A stretch of DNA of 64,000 bases from Nocardioides sambongensis (GCF_006494815.1 NZ_CP041091.1:1446001-1510000), one strand, 5' to 3'; numbered from the stretch's first letter, positions 1 to 10,168 are shown. Notes: generated by a model from the letters alone, not told the origin. Numbers and translations: made by a program.

Positions 1-1611
1 GCCGGGTCGCCTTGGCGAAGGCCAACGCCCGCAGCGTCGGCTTGTGCAGCTTGGAGACGAGCACGATGGCGTGCACCCGGGTGGGCAGCACCTTGTCCTC
101 GTCGTCGGCGGCCAGCTCCTCGTTGACCTTGTCGTAGTGGCCCTTGATGCCGCGCATCACCAGGAAGAAGAAGGTCATCGCCAGCACGGTGATCCAGGCG
201 CCGGCCAGGAACTTCGTGATCAGCACGACGACCAGCACGACCGCGGTGAAGCTGAGACCGATCGCGTTGATCACCCGCGAGCGCTGCATCCGCCGGCGCA
301 GGGCGGGGTCGTGCTCGCGCTCCAGGGCTCGGGTCCAGTGCCGGATCATCCCGGCCTGGCTCAGGTTGAACGAGACGAAGACGCCGACGATGTAGAGCTG
401 GATCAGCCGGGTGGTCTCGGCGTCGAAGATGACGATCAGCGCGATCGCCAGCACCGCCAGGAAGACGATGCCGTTGCTGTAGGCGAGGCGGTCGCCGCGG
501 GAGCCGAGCGCGCGGGGGCGAACCCGTCCTTGGCGAGGATCGAGCCGAGCACCGGGAACCCGTTGAAGGCGGTGTTGGCGGCCAGCACCAGGATGATCGC
601 GGTCACCGTGACCACCAGGTAGAAGCCCGGCGGGAAGTCGTGGAAGACGGCGCGCGCGATCTGTGCGATCACCGCGGACTGGTCGTAGTCCGACGGCAGC
701 GCCTCACCGTTGCGGGTCAGCCGGTCGAGGTCGTGCGGGTCGACGTACTTCAACCCCATCTGGCGGGCCAGCACGATGACGCTGACCATCATCGTGATGG
801 CGATCAGCCCGAGCAGCAGCAGCGTGGTCGCGGCGTTCTTGCTCTTCGGCCGGCGGAACGCAGGCACCCCGTTGGAGATCGTCTCGACGCCGGTCAGGGC
901 GACGCACCCGGACGAGAACGCGCGGGCCAGCAGGAACAGCAGACCGAGCGTGGTCAGCGGCTGCTCCATGCCGGGCTCGGGGATGATCTCGAGGTCGGCG
1001 CTCTCCACCCGCGGCAGGTCGCCGGTGATCATCTCGCCGAAGCCGAACAGGCACATGCCGAGGATCGCGAACATGAACGCGTAGGTGGGCCAGGAGAAGA
1101 GGATCCCCGACTCCCGGGTGCCCCGCAGGTTGGCCGCCATCAGCAGCAGCACCATGCCGACCGCGACGATCACCTCGTGGTCCTGCACCGCAGGGATCGC
1201 CGCCGCCGCATACTGCGAACCGGCCGAGATGGAGACCGCGACGGTGAGCACGTAGTCCACCAGCAGGGCGCTGGCGACGGTGGCGCCGGCGGTCGGGCCG
1301 AGGTTCGCCCGGGCGACCTCGTAGTCGCCGCCGCCGGAGGGGTAGGCGTAGACGGTCTGCCGGTAGGAGGCGATCACGGCGGCCATCACCACGGCGATCG
1401 CGATGGCGACCTTCCAGGACCACACGTACGCCGACGCGCCCGCCAGCGACAGCATGATGAACACCTCGTCGGGCGCGTAGGCGACCGAGGAGAGGGCGTC
1501 GCTGGCGAACACCGGAAGGGCGACCCGCTTCGGCAGAAGCGTTTCGCCCAACTGGGCGCTGCGCAACTTGCGCCCGAGCAGGATGCGCTTGGAGACGTCG
1601 CCGACACCCAC
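1..1611 (-). CDS. APC-superfamily permease (partial at left edge, frameshifted)
   Basis: This is an amino-acid/polyamine/organocation-type integral membrane transporter, resembling the mycobacterial Rv2690c family next to TrkA genes. The N-terminus carries the family stretch LPKRVALPVFASDALSSVAY, followed by many hydrophobic segments. The frame is intact to about 518 and is then lost at a G5 run (514-518 on the plus strand). Adding one base restores the family continuation GFAPRALGSRGDRLAYSNG and an open frame to the window edge. The C-terminus lies outside the window. It diverges from the trkA pair, whose products may gate it, which is inference. The substrate is unknown; K+ or amino acids are both possible. 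Confidence 0.85.
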
Positions 1612-1666
1612 GGCCGAGAAGCGTACGGCACGCGACCCCTCGGCGCGCCCGCGCTACGGTGATCCC

Positions 1667-2332
1667 GTGCACGTCGTGATCATGGGATGCGGCCGCGTGG
1701 GCTCGACGCTCGCGCGAAGCCTGGAGGATCGCAACCACACCGTTGCGGTCATCGACAGCGAGCCGGACTCCTTCCGCCGCCTCGGACCGGGCTTCAACGG
1801 CGACAAGGTGGCCGGCATGGGCTTCGACCAGCAGGTGCTGGAGAAGGCCGGCATCCGGCGCGCCGACGCGTTCGCCGCGGTCTCCAGCGGCGACAACTCC
1901 AACATCATCGCCGCGCGTGTCGCGCGGGAGACCTTCGGCATCCAGCGCGTCGTCGCCCGGATCTACGACCCGGGCCGCGCCGAGGTGTACCAGCGACTCG
2001 GCATCACCACGGTGGCGACCGTGAAGTGGACCGCCGACCAGGTGCTGCGCCGCCTGATGCCGGCCGGCGCGGAGCCGGACTTCCGCGACCCCTCCGGCAC
2101 CATCCGGGTCGACCACCACGTGGTCCCCGAGCGCTGGATCGGCAGTCGCGTCGGCGAGTTCCAGGAGCAGGCCCGGGCCCGGGTCGCCTGGATCGACCGG
2201 CTCGGCGAGGGCATGCTGCCCGACCGCGACTCGGTGATCCAGGAGGGCGACCTGCTGCACGTGGTGGTCCGCGAGGAGAACGCCACCCATGCCTACGAGG
2301 TGCTCGCCCGCGGGCCCGAGCAGGGAAGCTGA
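1667..2332 (+). CDS. trkA: TrkA family K+ uptake regulatory protein (first of pair, CeoB-like)
   Basis: This is a cytosolic NAD(H)-binding regulatory subunit of a K+ transport system. It has the RCK/TrkA-N Rossmann motif MGCGRVGSTLARSL at the start (GxGxxG), the acidic residue ending beta-2 in VAVIDSEP, and a TrkA-C domain over roughly residues 140-215. The GTG at 1667 places the Rossmann strand at the extreme N-terminus, as in the family. It is followed 9 bp later by a second TrkA-like gene, the same two-gene arrangement as mycobacterial ceoB-ceoC. At 221 aa it has the normal length for a single-RCK protein. Confidence 0.92.
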   Translation: MHVVIMGCGRVGSTLARSLEDRNHTVAVIDSEPDSFRRLGPGFNGDKVAGMGFDQQVLEKAGIRRADAFAAVSSGDNSNIIAARVARETFGIQRVVARIYDPGRAEVYQRLGITTVATVKWTADQVLRRLMPAGAEPDFRDPSGTIRVDHHVVPERWIGSRVGEFQEQARARVAWIDRLGEGMLPDRDSVIQEGDLLHVVVREENATHAYEVLARGPEQGS

Positions 2333-2341
2333 GGACGACAG

Positions 2342-3012
2342 ATGCGGGTAGCCATCGCCGGGGCCGGCGCGGTCGGTCGATCGATCGCACGCGAGCTCAT
2401 CCAGAACGGCCACGAGGTGCTGCTGATCGACAAGTCGGCCTCCGCGATCCGGCCCGAGCGGGTGCCGGACGCGGAGTGGCTGCTGGCCGACTCCTGCGAG
2501 CTCTCCTCGCTGGAGGAGGCCCGGCTGGACCGCTGCGACGTGGTGATCGCCGCTACCGGCGACGACAAGGCCAACCTGGTCACCGCGCTGCTGGCCAAGA
2601 CCGAGTTCGGTGTGCCGCGCACCGTCGGCCGGGTCAACCACCCGAACAACGAGTGGCTGTTCACCGAGGCGTGGGGGGTCGACGTCAACGTCTCCACCCC
2701 GCGGATCATGTCCGCGCTCGTCGAGGAGGCGGTCAGCGTCGGCGACCTGGTCCGGCTCTTCACCTTCCGTCAGGGCAACGCCAACCTGGTCGAGATGACG
2801 CTGCCGGCCGACTCCCCCTACGTGGGCAAGCAGTGCGGTCTGATCCCGCTGCCCGAGAACTGCGCGCTGGTCACCATCCTGCGCGACGGACAGGTCTACG
2901 TCCCCGCCCCGAACAGCCGGTCGAGTCCGGCGACGAACTGCTCTTCGTGGTGCCTGCCGAGGCCGAGGACGAGCTCGAGCGGCTGCTGGCGCCGTCGGCG
3001 CACCCCGGATAG
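2342..3012 (+). CDS. trkB: TrkA family K+ uptake regulatory protein (second of pair, CeoC-like; frameshifted)
   Basis: This is the second RCK subunit, starting with the Rossmann motif MRVAIAGAGAVGRSIA. A TrkA-C domain follows from about residue 135. The frame breaks at a C4 run (2907-2910). With one C restored the protein continues PAPEQPVESGDELLFVVPAE and stops at 3012, giving about 223 aa, matching its partner. Uncorrected, the frame reads out-of-family sequence to 3445. It is co-oriented with and 9 bp downstream of trkA, so it is presumably co-transcribed and forms a hetero-oligomeric gating ring with it. Confidence 0.88.
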
Positions 3013-3072
3013 TCCGCCGCTGTCGGCCGGCCCCGGATCAGCCCGGGTGGGCCCCGGACCGGCCCAGCCTGC

Positions 3073-3867
3073 TCAGTCGGTCTGCGGCGCGAGACCGTGC
3101 TGTCCGCCGGCCCGGGACAGCGGGGTGGCGTCGCGCGCCAGCAACCAGAACATCGCCGACCAGGAGCCGATCCGCAGCACCCAGCCGAGGCCGGTGCGCA
3201 GGATGGTGATCAGCAGGACCGCGAGGTCGACCTCGATCACGTCGGCGTGCCCCATCAGCCACACCGGCCCCTGGAGCAGCACCCCGACCGCGCCCGGCAG
3301 CAGCATCACCCAGGTCAGCCGGCTGCACAGGGTGACCACCTGGGGGTCGTCGTGCCAGGCGGTGGGGTCCCCGGTGACGCTGCCCAGCATGAAGCCGAGC
3401 ATCGGCCAGCGGATCAGGCAGGAGAAGCCGAGCACGATGGTGTAGCCCAGGCTGACCAGGATGCCGGGGAGGAAGAAGGCCAGCGCCTGGTCGCTCTCCG
3501 ACCCGCCCGACCCGGCGGCGATGCGCACGAACAGCCAGCCGATGCCGATGCCGAAGATCGCGTTGAAGACGTATTGCAGGGTGGAGCGCTGGACCAGACG
3601 CAGCACCAGTGCCACACCGGCCACCGCCAGACTGCCGATCAGCGCCGCCTGCAGGTCCTTGACCACCAGCCAGACCAGGGTGAAGACGATGCCCGGCACG
3701 CCGGCCTCGAGCATCCCCCGGCGCCCGCCCAGCGCCCGGGAGAGCTGCTGGCGGACCAGCGCCTCGACGGTGTCGATGCCGACGTGGTCGGGGGTGGGCG
3801 CGGTGGCCTCGGTGTGCTCCACGGTCTCCTCCGGGTGCGGGTCGGGACGCTCGGACTCCTCGGTCAC
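3073..3867 (-). CDS. DUF3159 membrane protein
   Basis: This 264-aa integral membrane protein belongs to DUF3159 (Rv2693c-like), an actinobacterial family of unknown function. The N-terminal ~30 residues are acidic and His/Pro-rich; then come about six hydrophobic segments, with characteristic stretches such as GVPGIVFTLVWLVV and a middle GFSCLIRWPMLGFMLG. It overlaps the upstream OB-fold gene by 4 bp (ATGA), so the two are translationally coupled. The order trkA-trkB / DUF3159-OB fold matches the mycobacterial locus. The role is unproven; proximity to K+ regulatory genes hints at membrane or ion homeostasis. Confidence 0.85.
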   Translation of the reverse strand: MTEESERPDPHPEETVEHTEATAPTPDHVGIDTVEALVRQQLSRALGGRRGMLEAGVPGIVFTLVWLVVKDLQAALIGSLAVAGVALVLRLVQRSTLQYVFNAIFGIGIGWLFVRIAAGSGGSESDQALAFFLPGILVSLGYTIVLGFSCLIRWPMLGFMLGSVTGDPTAWHDDPQVVTLCSRLTWVMLLPGAVGVLLQGPVWLMGHADVIEVDLAVLLITILRTGLGWVLRIGSWSAMFWLLARDATPLSRAGGQHGLAPQTD

Positions 3868-4223
3868 AGCAGCTCGTACCGCGGGTTGTAGAGCACGCGG
3901 TGGCCCTCCTGTCGGCCGATCCTGCCGGAGACCTCGATCCCGCGTCCGGCGTCGATGCCGGCGATCCGCCGACGTCCGAGCCAGATCACGGTCACGGTGC
4001 CGGTGCCGTCGTACAGCTCCGCCTCGAGGGCGGGGACGCCGCCGCGCGGCCGCAGGGTGACCGTGCGCAGCGTGCCGCGCAGGTGCACCTGCTCGCGGTC
4101 GGGTGCGTCGCCGATCGGCACCACCCCGGTGTGCGTGAACTCACGCTGCAGGTCGCGGGCCTCGGCCTCCTCGCTGCTGGCCCAGCGGCTGATGGTGCGC
4201 CGCAGACGGCTCCTGCCGGCCAT
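3864..4223 (-). CDS. OB-fold nucleic-acid-binding domain protein
   Basis: This small 119-aa protein is predicted to be an OB-fold protein, related to mycobacterial Rv2694c. Residues ~35-115 carry the alternating beta pattern typical of OB folds, with GTGTVTVIWLGRRRIAGID in the middle and GHRVLYNPRYELL at the end. It lies between the DUF3710 gene (10 bp gap) and the DUF3159 gene (4-bp overlap), on the same strand, so it is probably part of one operon. A nucleic-acid ligand is suggested by the fold only; no ligand or catalytic residues are evident. Confidence 0.82.
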   Translation of the reverse strand: MAGRSRLRRTISRWASSEEAEARDLQREFTHTGVVPIGDAPDREQVHLRGTLRTVTLRPRGGVPALEAELYDGTGTVTVIWLGRRRIAGIDAGRGIEVSGRIGRQEGHRVLYNPRYELL

Positions 4224-4232
4224 CGGCGTGGG

Positions 4233-4883
4233 TCACCCGGCCGGCTTGTCGGCGCGCTCGATGCCCTCGGGCAGCGCGAGCGGGAGCTGCTCCCCCACCG
4301 GCATCGCGTGGTCGCCGCGGCGCACCACCACACCGTTGAGGGTGTCGTCCCAGGCGGCAGCGGCGGCCGCGTCGCGGGCCGGCTCGCCGAGGAACGTGGC
4401 GCGCAGCAGCCACCGCGGGCCGTTCACCCCGACCACCCGGGAGACCTGGGTGCCCTGGGCACCGTCGGAGCGCTTGACCTGCACCTCGCACACCAGCTCG
4501 GTGCCGAAGCGTCCCTCCCGCTCGGTGGCGGTGCCTCCGCGACGCGCCGTGTCCGCGGCGATCTGCGGACGCACCTCGCTCCACAGGTCCCCGTTGCGCG
4601 GGGCGGCGAAGGCGCGGAGCTCGACGGCACCGGACTGGTCGGCGAGCAGTACGGCGCGCACGGTGCCCGACTTCTCATCCACTTGGACCCGCAGGTCCCG
4701 GCCGGGACTGGGGGCGAGCAGGAGCGCGCCGAGGTCGAGCGGCGGGTGCTGGTCGGCGGGGACCTCGTCGACGTCCAGCGGTCCCGCGGCCTGGTCCTCG
4801 CCCGCGGCGCCGGTCGAGTCGGTCGACTCGGCGTCGACCGACGTGGTCTCCTCGGCCTGGTTGGCCTTGCGACGCAATCTCAC
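4233..4883 (-). CDS. DUF3710 domain protein
   Basis: This is a 216-aa cytoplasmic protein of the DUF3710 family (Rv2696c-like), unknown function. The GTG at 4883 begins a basic start (RLRRKANQAEE), then an acidic spacer of about 45 residues, then the conserved domain with LDLGALLLAPSPGRDLRVQV and RAFAAPRNGDLWSEVR. The C-terminal part holds the family segment WLLRATFLGEPA. Longer start choices run into the dUTPase gene and are compositionally unlike the family. It heads a three-gene minus-strand run with the OB-fold and DUF3159 genes and lies immediately downstream of dut. Confidence 0.85.
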   Translation of the reverse strand: MRLRRKANQAEETTSVDAESTDSTGAAGEDQAAGPLDVDEVPADQHPPLDLGALLLAPSPGRDLRVQVDEKSGTVRAVLLADQSGAVELRAFAAPRNGDLWSEVRPQIAADTARRGGTATEREGRFGTELVCEVQVKRSDGAQGTQVSRVVGVNGPRWLLRATFLGEPARDAAAAAAWDDTLNGVVVRRGDHAMPVGEQLPLALPEGIERADKPAG

Positions 4884-4999
4884 GTCCTGCTCCTCCTCGT
4901 CCTTCCTCGGCCCGTGCCGCCTCGGCGGTGGGCCGAGACCTCCACCGACAAACCGTAGCCCCACCGTCCACGGGACGGACGGGCGCACCCGCAGCGCGC

Positions 5000-5475
5000 T
5001 CACCCGCCGGACGCGAACCCGCCCGTCGAGCCGTAGCCGCCCGCGCCACGCGCGGAGTCCTCGAGCTCGTCGACCACCTGGAACGCCGCCCGCTCGAAGC
5101 GTTGGACCACCAGCTGCGCCACCCGGTCGCCGCGCCGCAGCTCGATCGTCTCCGCCGGGTCGTGGTTGATCAGCAGCACCTTGATCTCACCGCGGTAGCC
5201 GGCGTCGATGGTCCCCGGCGTGTTGACGATCGAGAGCCCGTGCCGGGCCGCCAGCCCGGAGCGGGGGTGCACCAGCGCGACGAAGCCGTCCGGCAGCGCG
5301 ATCGCGATGCCCGTCGGCACCAGTGCACGCTCGCCGGGGGCCAGCCGCAGGTCGACGGTGGTGGTCAGGTCGGCGCCCGCGTCCCCGTGGTGCGCGTAGC
5401 GCGGGGGCTCCACCCGGGGTCGAGCAGCTGGATGGCGATCGGGATCGGCGAGGTCGGGGTGCTCTGCTCGGTCAC
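5000..5475 (-). CDS. dut: dUTP diphosphatase (frameshifted near the N-terminus)
   Basis: It hydrolyses dUTP to dUMP and pyrophosphate, lowering uracil incorporation into DNA and supplying dUMP for thymidylate. The trimeric dUTPase motifs are present in order: DAGADL (motif 1), [12 protein letters not shown] (motif 2), [20 protein letters not shown] (motif 3), [11 protein letters not shown] (motif 4), and the Gly-rich [10 protein letters not shown] tail (motif 5). The GTG at 5475 begins [20 protein letters not shown]. One base is missing at 5413-5415, between DPG and [13 protein letters not shown]. The corrected length is about 158 aa, normal for the family. Confidence 0.9.
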
Positions 5476-5528
5476 GGGGGTCGACCCTACGCAACCTGTG
5501 CCATGGGGCGGATGGGATCATTCGCTGT

Positions 5529-6008
5529 GTGAACGACGGCGCCACGCGGGTGGAGTACAACGAGCGCCTCGGCGTCCCCCTGCGCTGGTGGGTCCAGGGC
5601 ACCATGCTGATCGCGACGCTGTGGATCGCGATGATCGTGGCCATCCCGGACAACGCGATCCCGTGGGTGGCGACCGGAGCCGCCCTGGCCCTGCTCGCCC
5701 TCTGCCTGTTCGCCTACGGCGACGCCCGGATCGTGGTGCGCGACGGCTGGCTGCGCGCCGGGCGTGCCCGGATCGAGACCCGCTACATCGCCGAGGTCCG
5801 GGCGCTGGACCAGAAGGAGGCGTGGCGGGTCTCCGGTCCCGACGCCGATGCCCGGGCGTTCCTGCTGCTGCGGCCCTACGTGCGCCGGGCCGTGCAGGTC
5901 CGTCTCGACGACCCGGCCGACCCGACGCCGTACTGGCTGCTCAGCTCGCGCCACCCGAACGCGCTGGCCGACGCGCTGGAGGCGGACCGCGCCCGCCACG
6001 ACTCCTGA
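5529..6008 (+). CDS. DUF3093 membrane protein
   Basis: This 159-aa protein belongs to DUF3093 (Rv2698-like), actinobacterial and of unknown function. Two adjacent transmembrane helices occupy residues ~20-62 ([17 protein letters not shown] and [14 protein letters not shown]). They are followed by a cytoplasmic beta-rich domain containing the family stretch [17 protein letters not shown]. It diverges from dut, with only about 53 bp between the two start codons, so a shared promoter region is likely. A DUF4235 gene follows 20 bp downstream on the same strand. Confidence 0.87.
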   Translation: MNDGATRVEYNERLGVPLRWWVQGTMLIATLWIAMIVAIPDNAIPWVATGAALALLALCLFAYGDARIVVRDGWLRAGRARIETRYIAEVRALDQKEAWRVSGPDADARAFLLLRPYVRRAVQVRLDDPADPTPYWLLSSRHPNALADALEADRARHDS

Positions 6009-6028
6009 GTGGGCGCTAGGGTCGGACC

Positions 6029-6325
6029 ATGTCTGACGACAGCTCGAAGGTCTGGACCGTCTTCTCCCTCGCGGCGGGGCTCGGTGGCGCGGCGATCGCG
6101 AAGAAGGCGCTGAACTCCGGCTGGAAGGTCGCCACCGGCAAGCAGCCCCCGGAGAACCCGGCCGACCCCGACGTCGACCTCTGGGAGGCGGTGGCCTGGG
6201 CGGTGGCCAGCGGCACCGCGGTCGCCCTGGTCCGGATGGCCGCGACCCGCCGTGCGGCGAACTACTACCGCAGGTCCACCGGGCAGCTGCCGCCGCCGCT
6301 GCGCAAGGACGCCGGCAAGGCCTGA
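6029..6325 (+). CDS. DUF4235 membrane protein
   Basis: This small 98-aa protein matches DUF4235. An N-terminal hydrophobic helix is seen at KVWTVFSLAAGLGGAAIAKK. A second weaker helix is around EAVAWAVASGTAVALVRMAA, ending in a basic, Pro-rich tail. The family occurs in Actinobacteria as short two-helix membrane proteins of unknown function. It follows the DUF3093 gene by 20 bp in the same direction and is presumably co-transcribed. No catalytic residues are apparent. Confidence 0.82.
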   Translation: MSDDSSKVWTVFSLAAGLGGAAIAKKALNSGWKVATGKQPPENPADPDVDLWEAVAWAVASGTAVALVRMAATRRAANYYRRSTGQLPPPLRKDAGKA

Positions 6326-6422
6326 CCGGCCCCGAGAAGCGCTGACGCCCGTCCGGTTCACCGGGCGGGCGTCGTACGTGCTCGCGGTGCCCGTGCGAAC
6401 GGGCACCAGGCTCAGCGCGGGG

Positions 6423-6713
6423 TCACGCGCAGTCGCGGCAGATCATCTTCTTGGAGTCCGCGAGCTGGCTGTGGTGGTGCACCAGGAAGCAGCTCATGCA
6501 GGTGAACTCGTCCTCCTGCTTGGGCTTCACCTCGACCGCCAGCTCCTCGTGGGAGAGGTCGGCACCGGGGAGCTCGAACGACTCCGCCGCCTCGACCTCG
6601 TCCTCGTCGACCTTGCCGGAGTTCTTGTCGTGACGACGAGCCTTGAGCTCTTCGATGCTCTCCTCGGACTGATCTTCTTCGTTCTTACGCGGTGCGTCGT
6701 AGTCAGTCGCCAT
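6423..6713 (-). CDS. DUF4193 zinc-ribbon protein
   Basis: This 96-aa DUF4193 protein (Rv2699c-like) is conserved across Actinobacteria and has unknown function. It starts MATDYDAPRK, preceded by a strong GGAGA ribosome-binding site. The middle is highly acidic. The C-terminus holds two CxxC pairs, CMSC and CRDC, separated by a His-rich loop (LVHHHSQLADSKKMI), a probable zinc-binding ribbon. An extension to an upstream start at 6788 lacks family similarity. The ~160 bp upstream is non-coding and presumably holds its promoter. Confidence 0.88.
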   Translation of the reverse strand: MATDYDAPRKNEEDQSEESIEELKARRHDKNSGKVDEDEVEAAESFELPGADLSHEELAVEVKPKQEDEFTCMSCFLVHHHSQLADSKKMICRDCA

Positions 6714-6872
6714 GACAATCTCCTCTTCCCGGCGGGGGTGCTGCGCGGTGATCTGCTCACCTGATCGGCGCCGCAGATTGTGCACCATCCGGCCTCGGGT
6801 CGCGACACCGGATGGCTTGCGAGTCTCCGAACAGTGCGATCGGTCGCGCTATTCCCGCCCCCGGCAAGGTAT

Positions 6873-7721
6873 TCAGGCAGGTGAGGACGGCGCGTCGCCC
6901 GCGGCGAAGCCGGCGGCGACGATCGCGTCGCGCAGCTCCTCGAAGCCGTGCTCGGGTGCGCAGACCACCAGGTCGCCGCCGGCCGCGCCGTGGAGCACCT
7001 CGAACCGGGCTCCGGCCGCCCGGGCGAGGAAGGCACCGGCGGCGTGGTCCCACAGGTTGACGCCCTCCTCGGAGTAGCCGTCCAACGCCCCCTCGGCCAC
7101 CGCGCACAGGTCGAGTGCGCACGAACCGGCGCGGCGGATGTCACGCACCACCGGCAGCAGCCGGGCGACCGCCGCGCCCTGCACGGCGCGGACCTCGGCC
7201 CGATAGCTGAAGCCCGTCGAGATCAGCCGGTGCGCCAGCGGTGCGGGGCCCCGAACCCGCAGCGGCCGGCCGTCCACGGTGGCCACGGCGCTGCCGTCGG
7301 GCCCGACGTGCCCCTGGTAGCGCCGGTCGTCGGGGATGCGGTGCACCACCCCGGCCACCACCCGCCCGTGCAGCTCCGCCGCGATCGACACGGCGTGGTC
7401 GGGACGGCCGTAGAGGAAGTTGACCGTGCCGTCGATCGGGTCGACGATCCAGCGGACCCCGGTGGTTCCGGCGACGTCGTCGCCCTCCTCGCCCAGGATC
7501 GCGTCGCCGGGACGCCGGGCGAGCAGGCGGGCGCGGATCAGCTCCTCGGCCGCCCGGTCGGCCTCGGTGACCACGTCGACCTCGCTCGACTTGGTGGCGG
7601 TGACGCCGACTCCGGCCGCGGCGTGTCGACGTACCAGCGCGGCGGCCTCGGTGGCGACCTCGGCGGCGATCGCGGCCAGGTCGGCGGGGAGTCCGGACGG
7701 GCCCGGCGCCTCCGCGGTCAC
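6873..7721 (-). CDS. suhB: Inositol monophosphatase family protein
   Basis: This is a Mg2+-dependent sugar-phosphate phosphatase of the inositol monophosphatase/SuhB family (Rv2701c-like). The metal-binding motifs are in order: the acidic pair in ILGEEGDD, WIVDPIDGTVNF (DPIDGT signature) and the C-terminal NLWDHAAGAFLARAAGA (WDxAAG). The GTG at 7721 overlaps the ferrochelatase stop by 4 bp (GTGA), giving 282 aa; longer starts run into the hemH frame. In Actinobacteria the enzyme supports inositol and phospholipid synthesis, but the substrate cannot be read from sequence. Confidence 0.9.
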   Translation of the reverse strand: MTAEAPGPSGLPADLAAIAAEVATEAAALVRRHAAAGVGVTATKSSEVDVVTEADRAAEELIRARLLARRPGDAILGEEGDDVAGTTGVRWIVDPIDGTVNFLYGRPDHAVSIAAELHGRVVAGVVHRIPDDRRYQGHVGPDGSAVATVDGRPLRVRGPAPLAHRLISTGFSYRAEVRAVQGAAVARLLPVVRDIRRAGSCALDLCAVAEGALDGYSEEGVNLWDHAAGAFLARAAGARFEVLHGAAGGDLVVCAPEHGFEELRDAIVAAGFAAGDAPSSPA

Positions 7722-8829
7722 CGGGCTCCGGCCGGCGTCTCGCGGGGCAGGCAGCAGTGCGACGGGCAGCGGTCGCAGACCGGTCCCCGGGTGCCGACCC
7801 CGAGGCGCCGCGGCTCCTCGCCGCGCTCGGCGGCGGCCCGTTCCAGGAAGAGGTCGCGGATCGCGGCGACGAAGCGCGGATCGGTGCCGGTGGTGGCCAC
7901 CCGCAGCGCCGGGATGCCGACCTTCTCGGCGGTCGCCAGGGCCTCGGTGTCGAGGTCGTAGACGACCTCCATGTGATCGGAGACGAAGCCGACCGGGATC
8001 AGCACCACCCCGGGCACCCCTCGGCGGCGAGCTCCTCGAGCCGGTCGTTGACGTCCGGCTCCAGCCAGGGTGTGCGGGGGGACCCGGAGCGGGAGCAGTA
8101 GACAAGCTCGTGCGGCCGCCGGATGCCGGTGCGGGCCGCGACCTCCTCGGCGATCACGGCGGCGACATCGAGGTGCTGGGCCTGGTAGGCACCGCCCTCG
8201 GGGCCGCTCTCCTCGTTCATCGCGGTGGGGATCGAGTGGGTGACGAAGACCAGCCTCGTCGCCGGGTCGTGGCCGGTGGGCAGCTCGGCCAGCGCGTGCA
8301 CGGTGGCGTCGACGACCGGCGTCACGAAGCCGGGGTGGTCGTAGTAGGCCCGCAGCTTGTCCAGCACCGGAGCGGTCAGGTCGTCGGGCACGGCGGCCGC
8401 CGCGTCCTCCAGGTTGATCCGGTACTGCCGGCAGCTGGACCAGGAGGAGTAGGCGGAGGTGACGATGCAGGCGGCGCGGCGCACCCCGTCGCGGGCCATC
8501 TGGGTGACCACGTCGGTCAGGTACGGCCCCCAGTTGCGGTTGCCCCAGTAGACCGGGACGTCGATCCCGTTCGCCGCCAGGTCCGCCTCGATGGCGCCGA
8601 GCAGCTCGCGGTTCTGGTCGTTGATCGGCGAGCGGCCGCCGAAGAGGAAGTAGTGCTCCCCCACCTGCTCGAGCCGCTCGCGCGGGATCCCGCGGCCGCG
8701 GGTCACGTTCTCCAGGAACGGTACGACGTCCTCGGGCTTCTCCGGTCCGCCGAAGGAGACCAGGAGCAGGGCGTCGTACGGGGCGGTGGCGGCGGTGGCG
8801 CTGGGGGCTGCGGAGCTGGACTCGGACAC
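7718..8829 (-). CDS. hemH: Ferrochelatase, coproporphyrin type (frameshifted)
   Basis: It inserts Fe2+ into the porphyrin; Actinobacteria use the coproporphyrin-dependent route (CpfC), ending in haem b after HemQ. Family motifs are [35 protein letters not shown], the active-site loop [25 protein letters not shown] and [15 protein letters not shown]. The C-terminus has [10 protein letters not shown], consistent with the [2Fe-2S] ligands of actinobacterial ferrochelatases. One base is missing in a C4 run (8017-8020): the first part ends in EELAAEG and the second resumes [11 protein letters not shown]. The corrected protein is about 370 aa. It is translationally coupled to the phosphatase gene. 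Confidence 0.9.
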
Positions 8830-8852
8830 GCCCTCATCCTAGGGAGCCGCCG

Positions 8853-10168
8853 ATGCCGCTCGGGCCGGTGGCGCGATCAGCGGCCGGATCGCTGGCGGGA
8901 TTGGTGGCCCGGCCCGGTTCGGTGCAGGATGCCCGCACCATGCTCGAGCACTACCGCGCGATCTTCACGCGCGCCACCGCCGCGTTCAGCCTGACCGGGC
9001 TCGTCGCCCGCCTGCCGATCTCGATGGTCGGGCTGGGCATCGTGCTGCTCGCCGAGCACGAGACCGGGTCCTACGCGTTCGCCGGCGCGGTGTCGGCCGT
9101 GGCGCTGCTGTTCAACGCGGTCTTCGCGATCGTCCAGGGCCGCCTGCTCGACCGCTTCGGCCAGGGCGGGTGCTGCCGGTGGTGATCTCGGTCTGGGCCC
9201 TGGCTCTCGGTGCCGGCATGTGGTCCCTGCAGGCGGAGTGGTCCCGGGTCCTCACCTTCGCCTGCGCCGCCGTCGCGGGCGCCGCGATGCCGTCGGTCGG
9301 CACCTGCGTGCGGGCGCGGTGGTCGCACGTCCTGGCGGACCGGCCCGAGCGGCTGCACACCGCCTTCTCCTTCGAGGCGGTCGCCGACGAGGCGGTCTTC
9401 CTGATCGGCCCGATCGCGGTCACCGTGCTGGCCACCACCGTGCACCCGGCCGCCGGCCTGCTGGCGGCGCTGGTCAGCGGCCTGCTCGGGACCTGGGTCT
9501 TCGCGCTGCTGCGGAGCACCGCGCCCCCGCCGCACCCGCACGTCGAGGTGCGCACCGCCCGCGCTCCGATCCCGTGGGGCGCGATCGCGCCGCTGACCCT
9601 GGTGACGGCCTCCCTCGGGGTGCTCTTCGGCGCGGCCGAGGTGACCACCGTCGCGTTCGCCGAGGAGGAGGGCAGCAAGGGCGCGGCCGGGTTCCTGCTG
9701 GCGATCTGGGCGCTGGGCAGCCTGCTCGCGGGCCTGATCTCCGGCGCGGTCACCTGGCGCAGCAGCGCGGCGACCCGGCTGCGCTGGGGAGCGCTGGCGA
9801 TGGCCCTGGCGATGGCGCCGCTCTTCGTGGTGCCCTCGCTGCCGGTGATGGCACTCGTGCTGCTGGTCGGCGGCTTCGCCATCTCCCCGACGCTGATCGC
9901 CGCGATGTCGCTCGCCGAGCAGGTGCTGCCCACCTCCCGGATGACCGAGGGGATGGCCTTCCTGCAGACCGGGATCGCGGCCGGGCTCGCGCCCGGAGCC
10001 GCCGTCGCCGGAGTGGTGATCGACCACGGCGGCGCCTCGCCGGCGTACCTGGTCTGCTTCGCGGGCGGCGCGATCGCCCTCCTGGGGGCGACCCTGGTGC
10101 GGGTACCCACTACGGTGCGTTCCCATGAGGACCTCGCAGCGGGCACAGAACCCGGCGTCGTGGCGTAA
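8853..10168 (+). CDS. MFS transporter (frameshifted)
   Basis: This is a major facilitator superfamily permease with about 12 hydrophobic segments across the two frame pieces. The N-terminal part (MLEHYRAIFTRATAAFSLTG, then helices to DRFGQG) is separated from the rest (LPVVISVWALALGAG) by a missing base at 9167-9170. The corrected protein is about 438 aa. The end overlaps the next gene by 44 bp. A start at 8940 (MLEHYRA) is an alternative to 8853. Substrate is unknown; related actinobacterial proteins are generally annotated as drug or sugar exporters. Confidence 0.82.

Noticed and set aside
704..2641. A 645-codon minus-strand frame through the trkA genes
   Set aside because: It is antisense to two conserved genes and overlaps the permease; no family signal.
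2342..3445. A 367-aa reading of the second TrkA gene
   Set aside because: The last third is out of frame: a missing C at 2907-2910 explains it, and one added base restores the family end at 3012.
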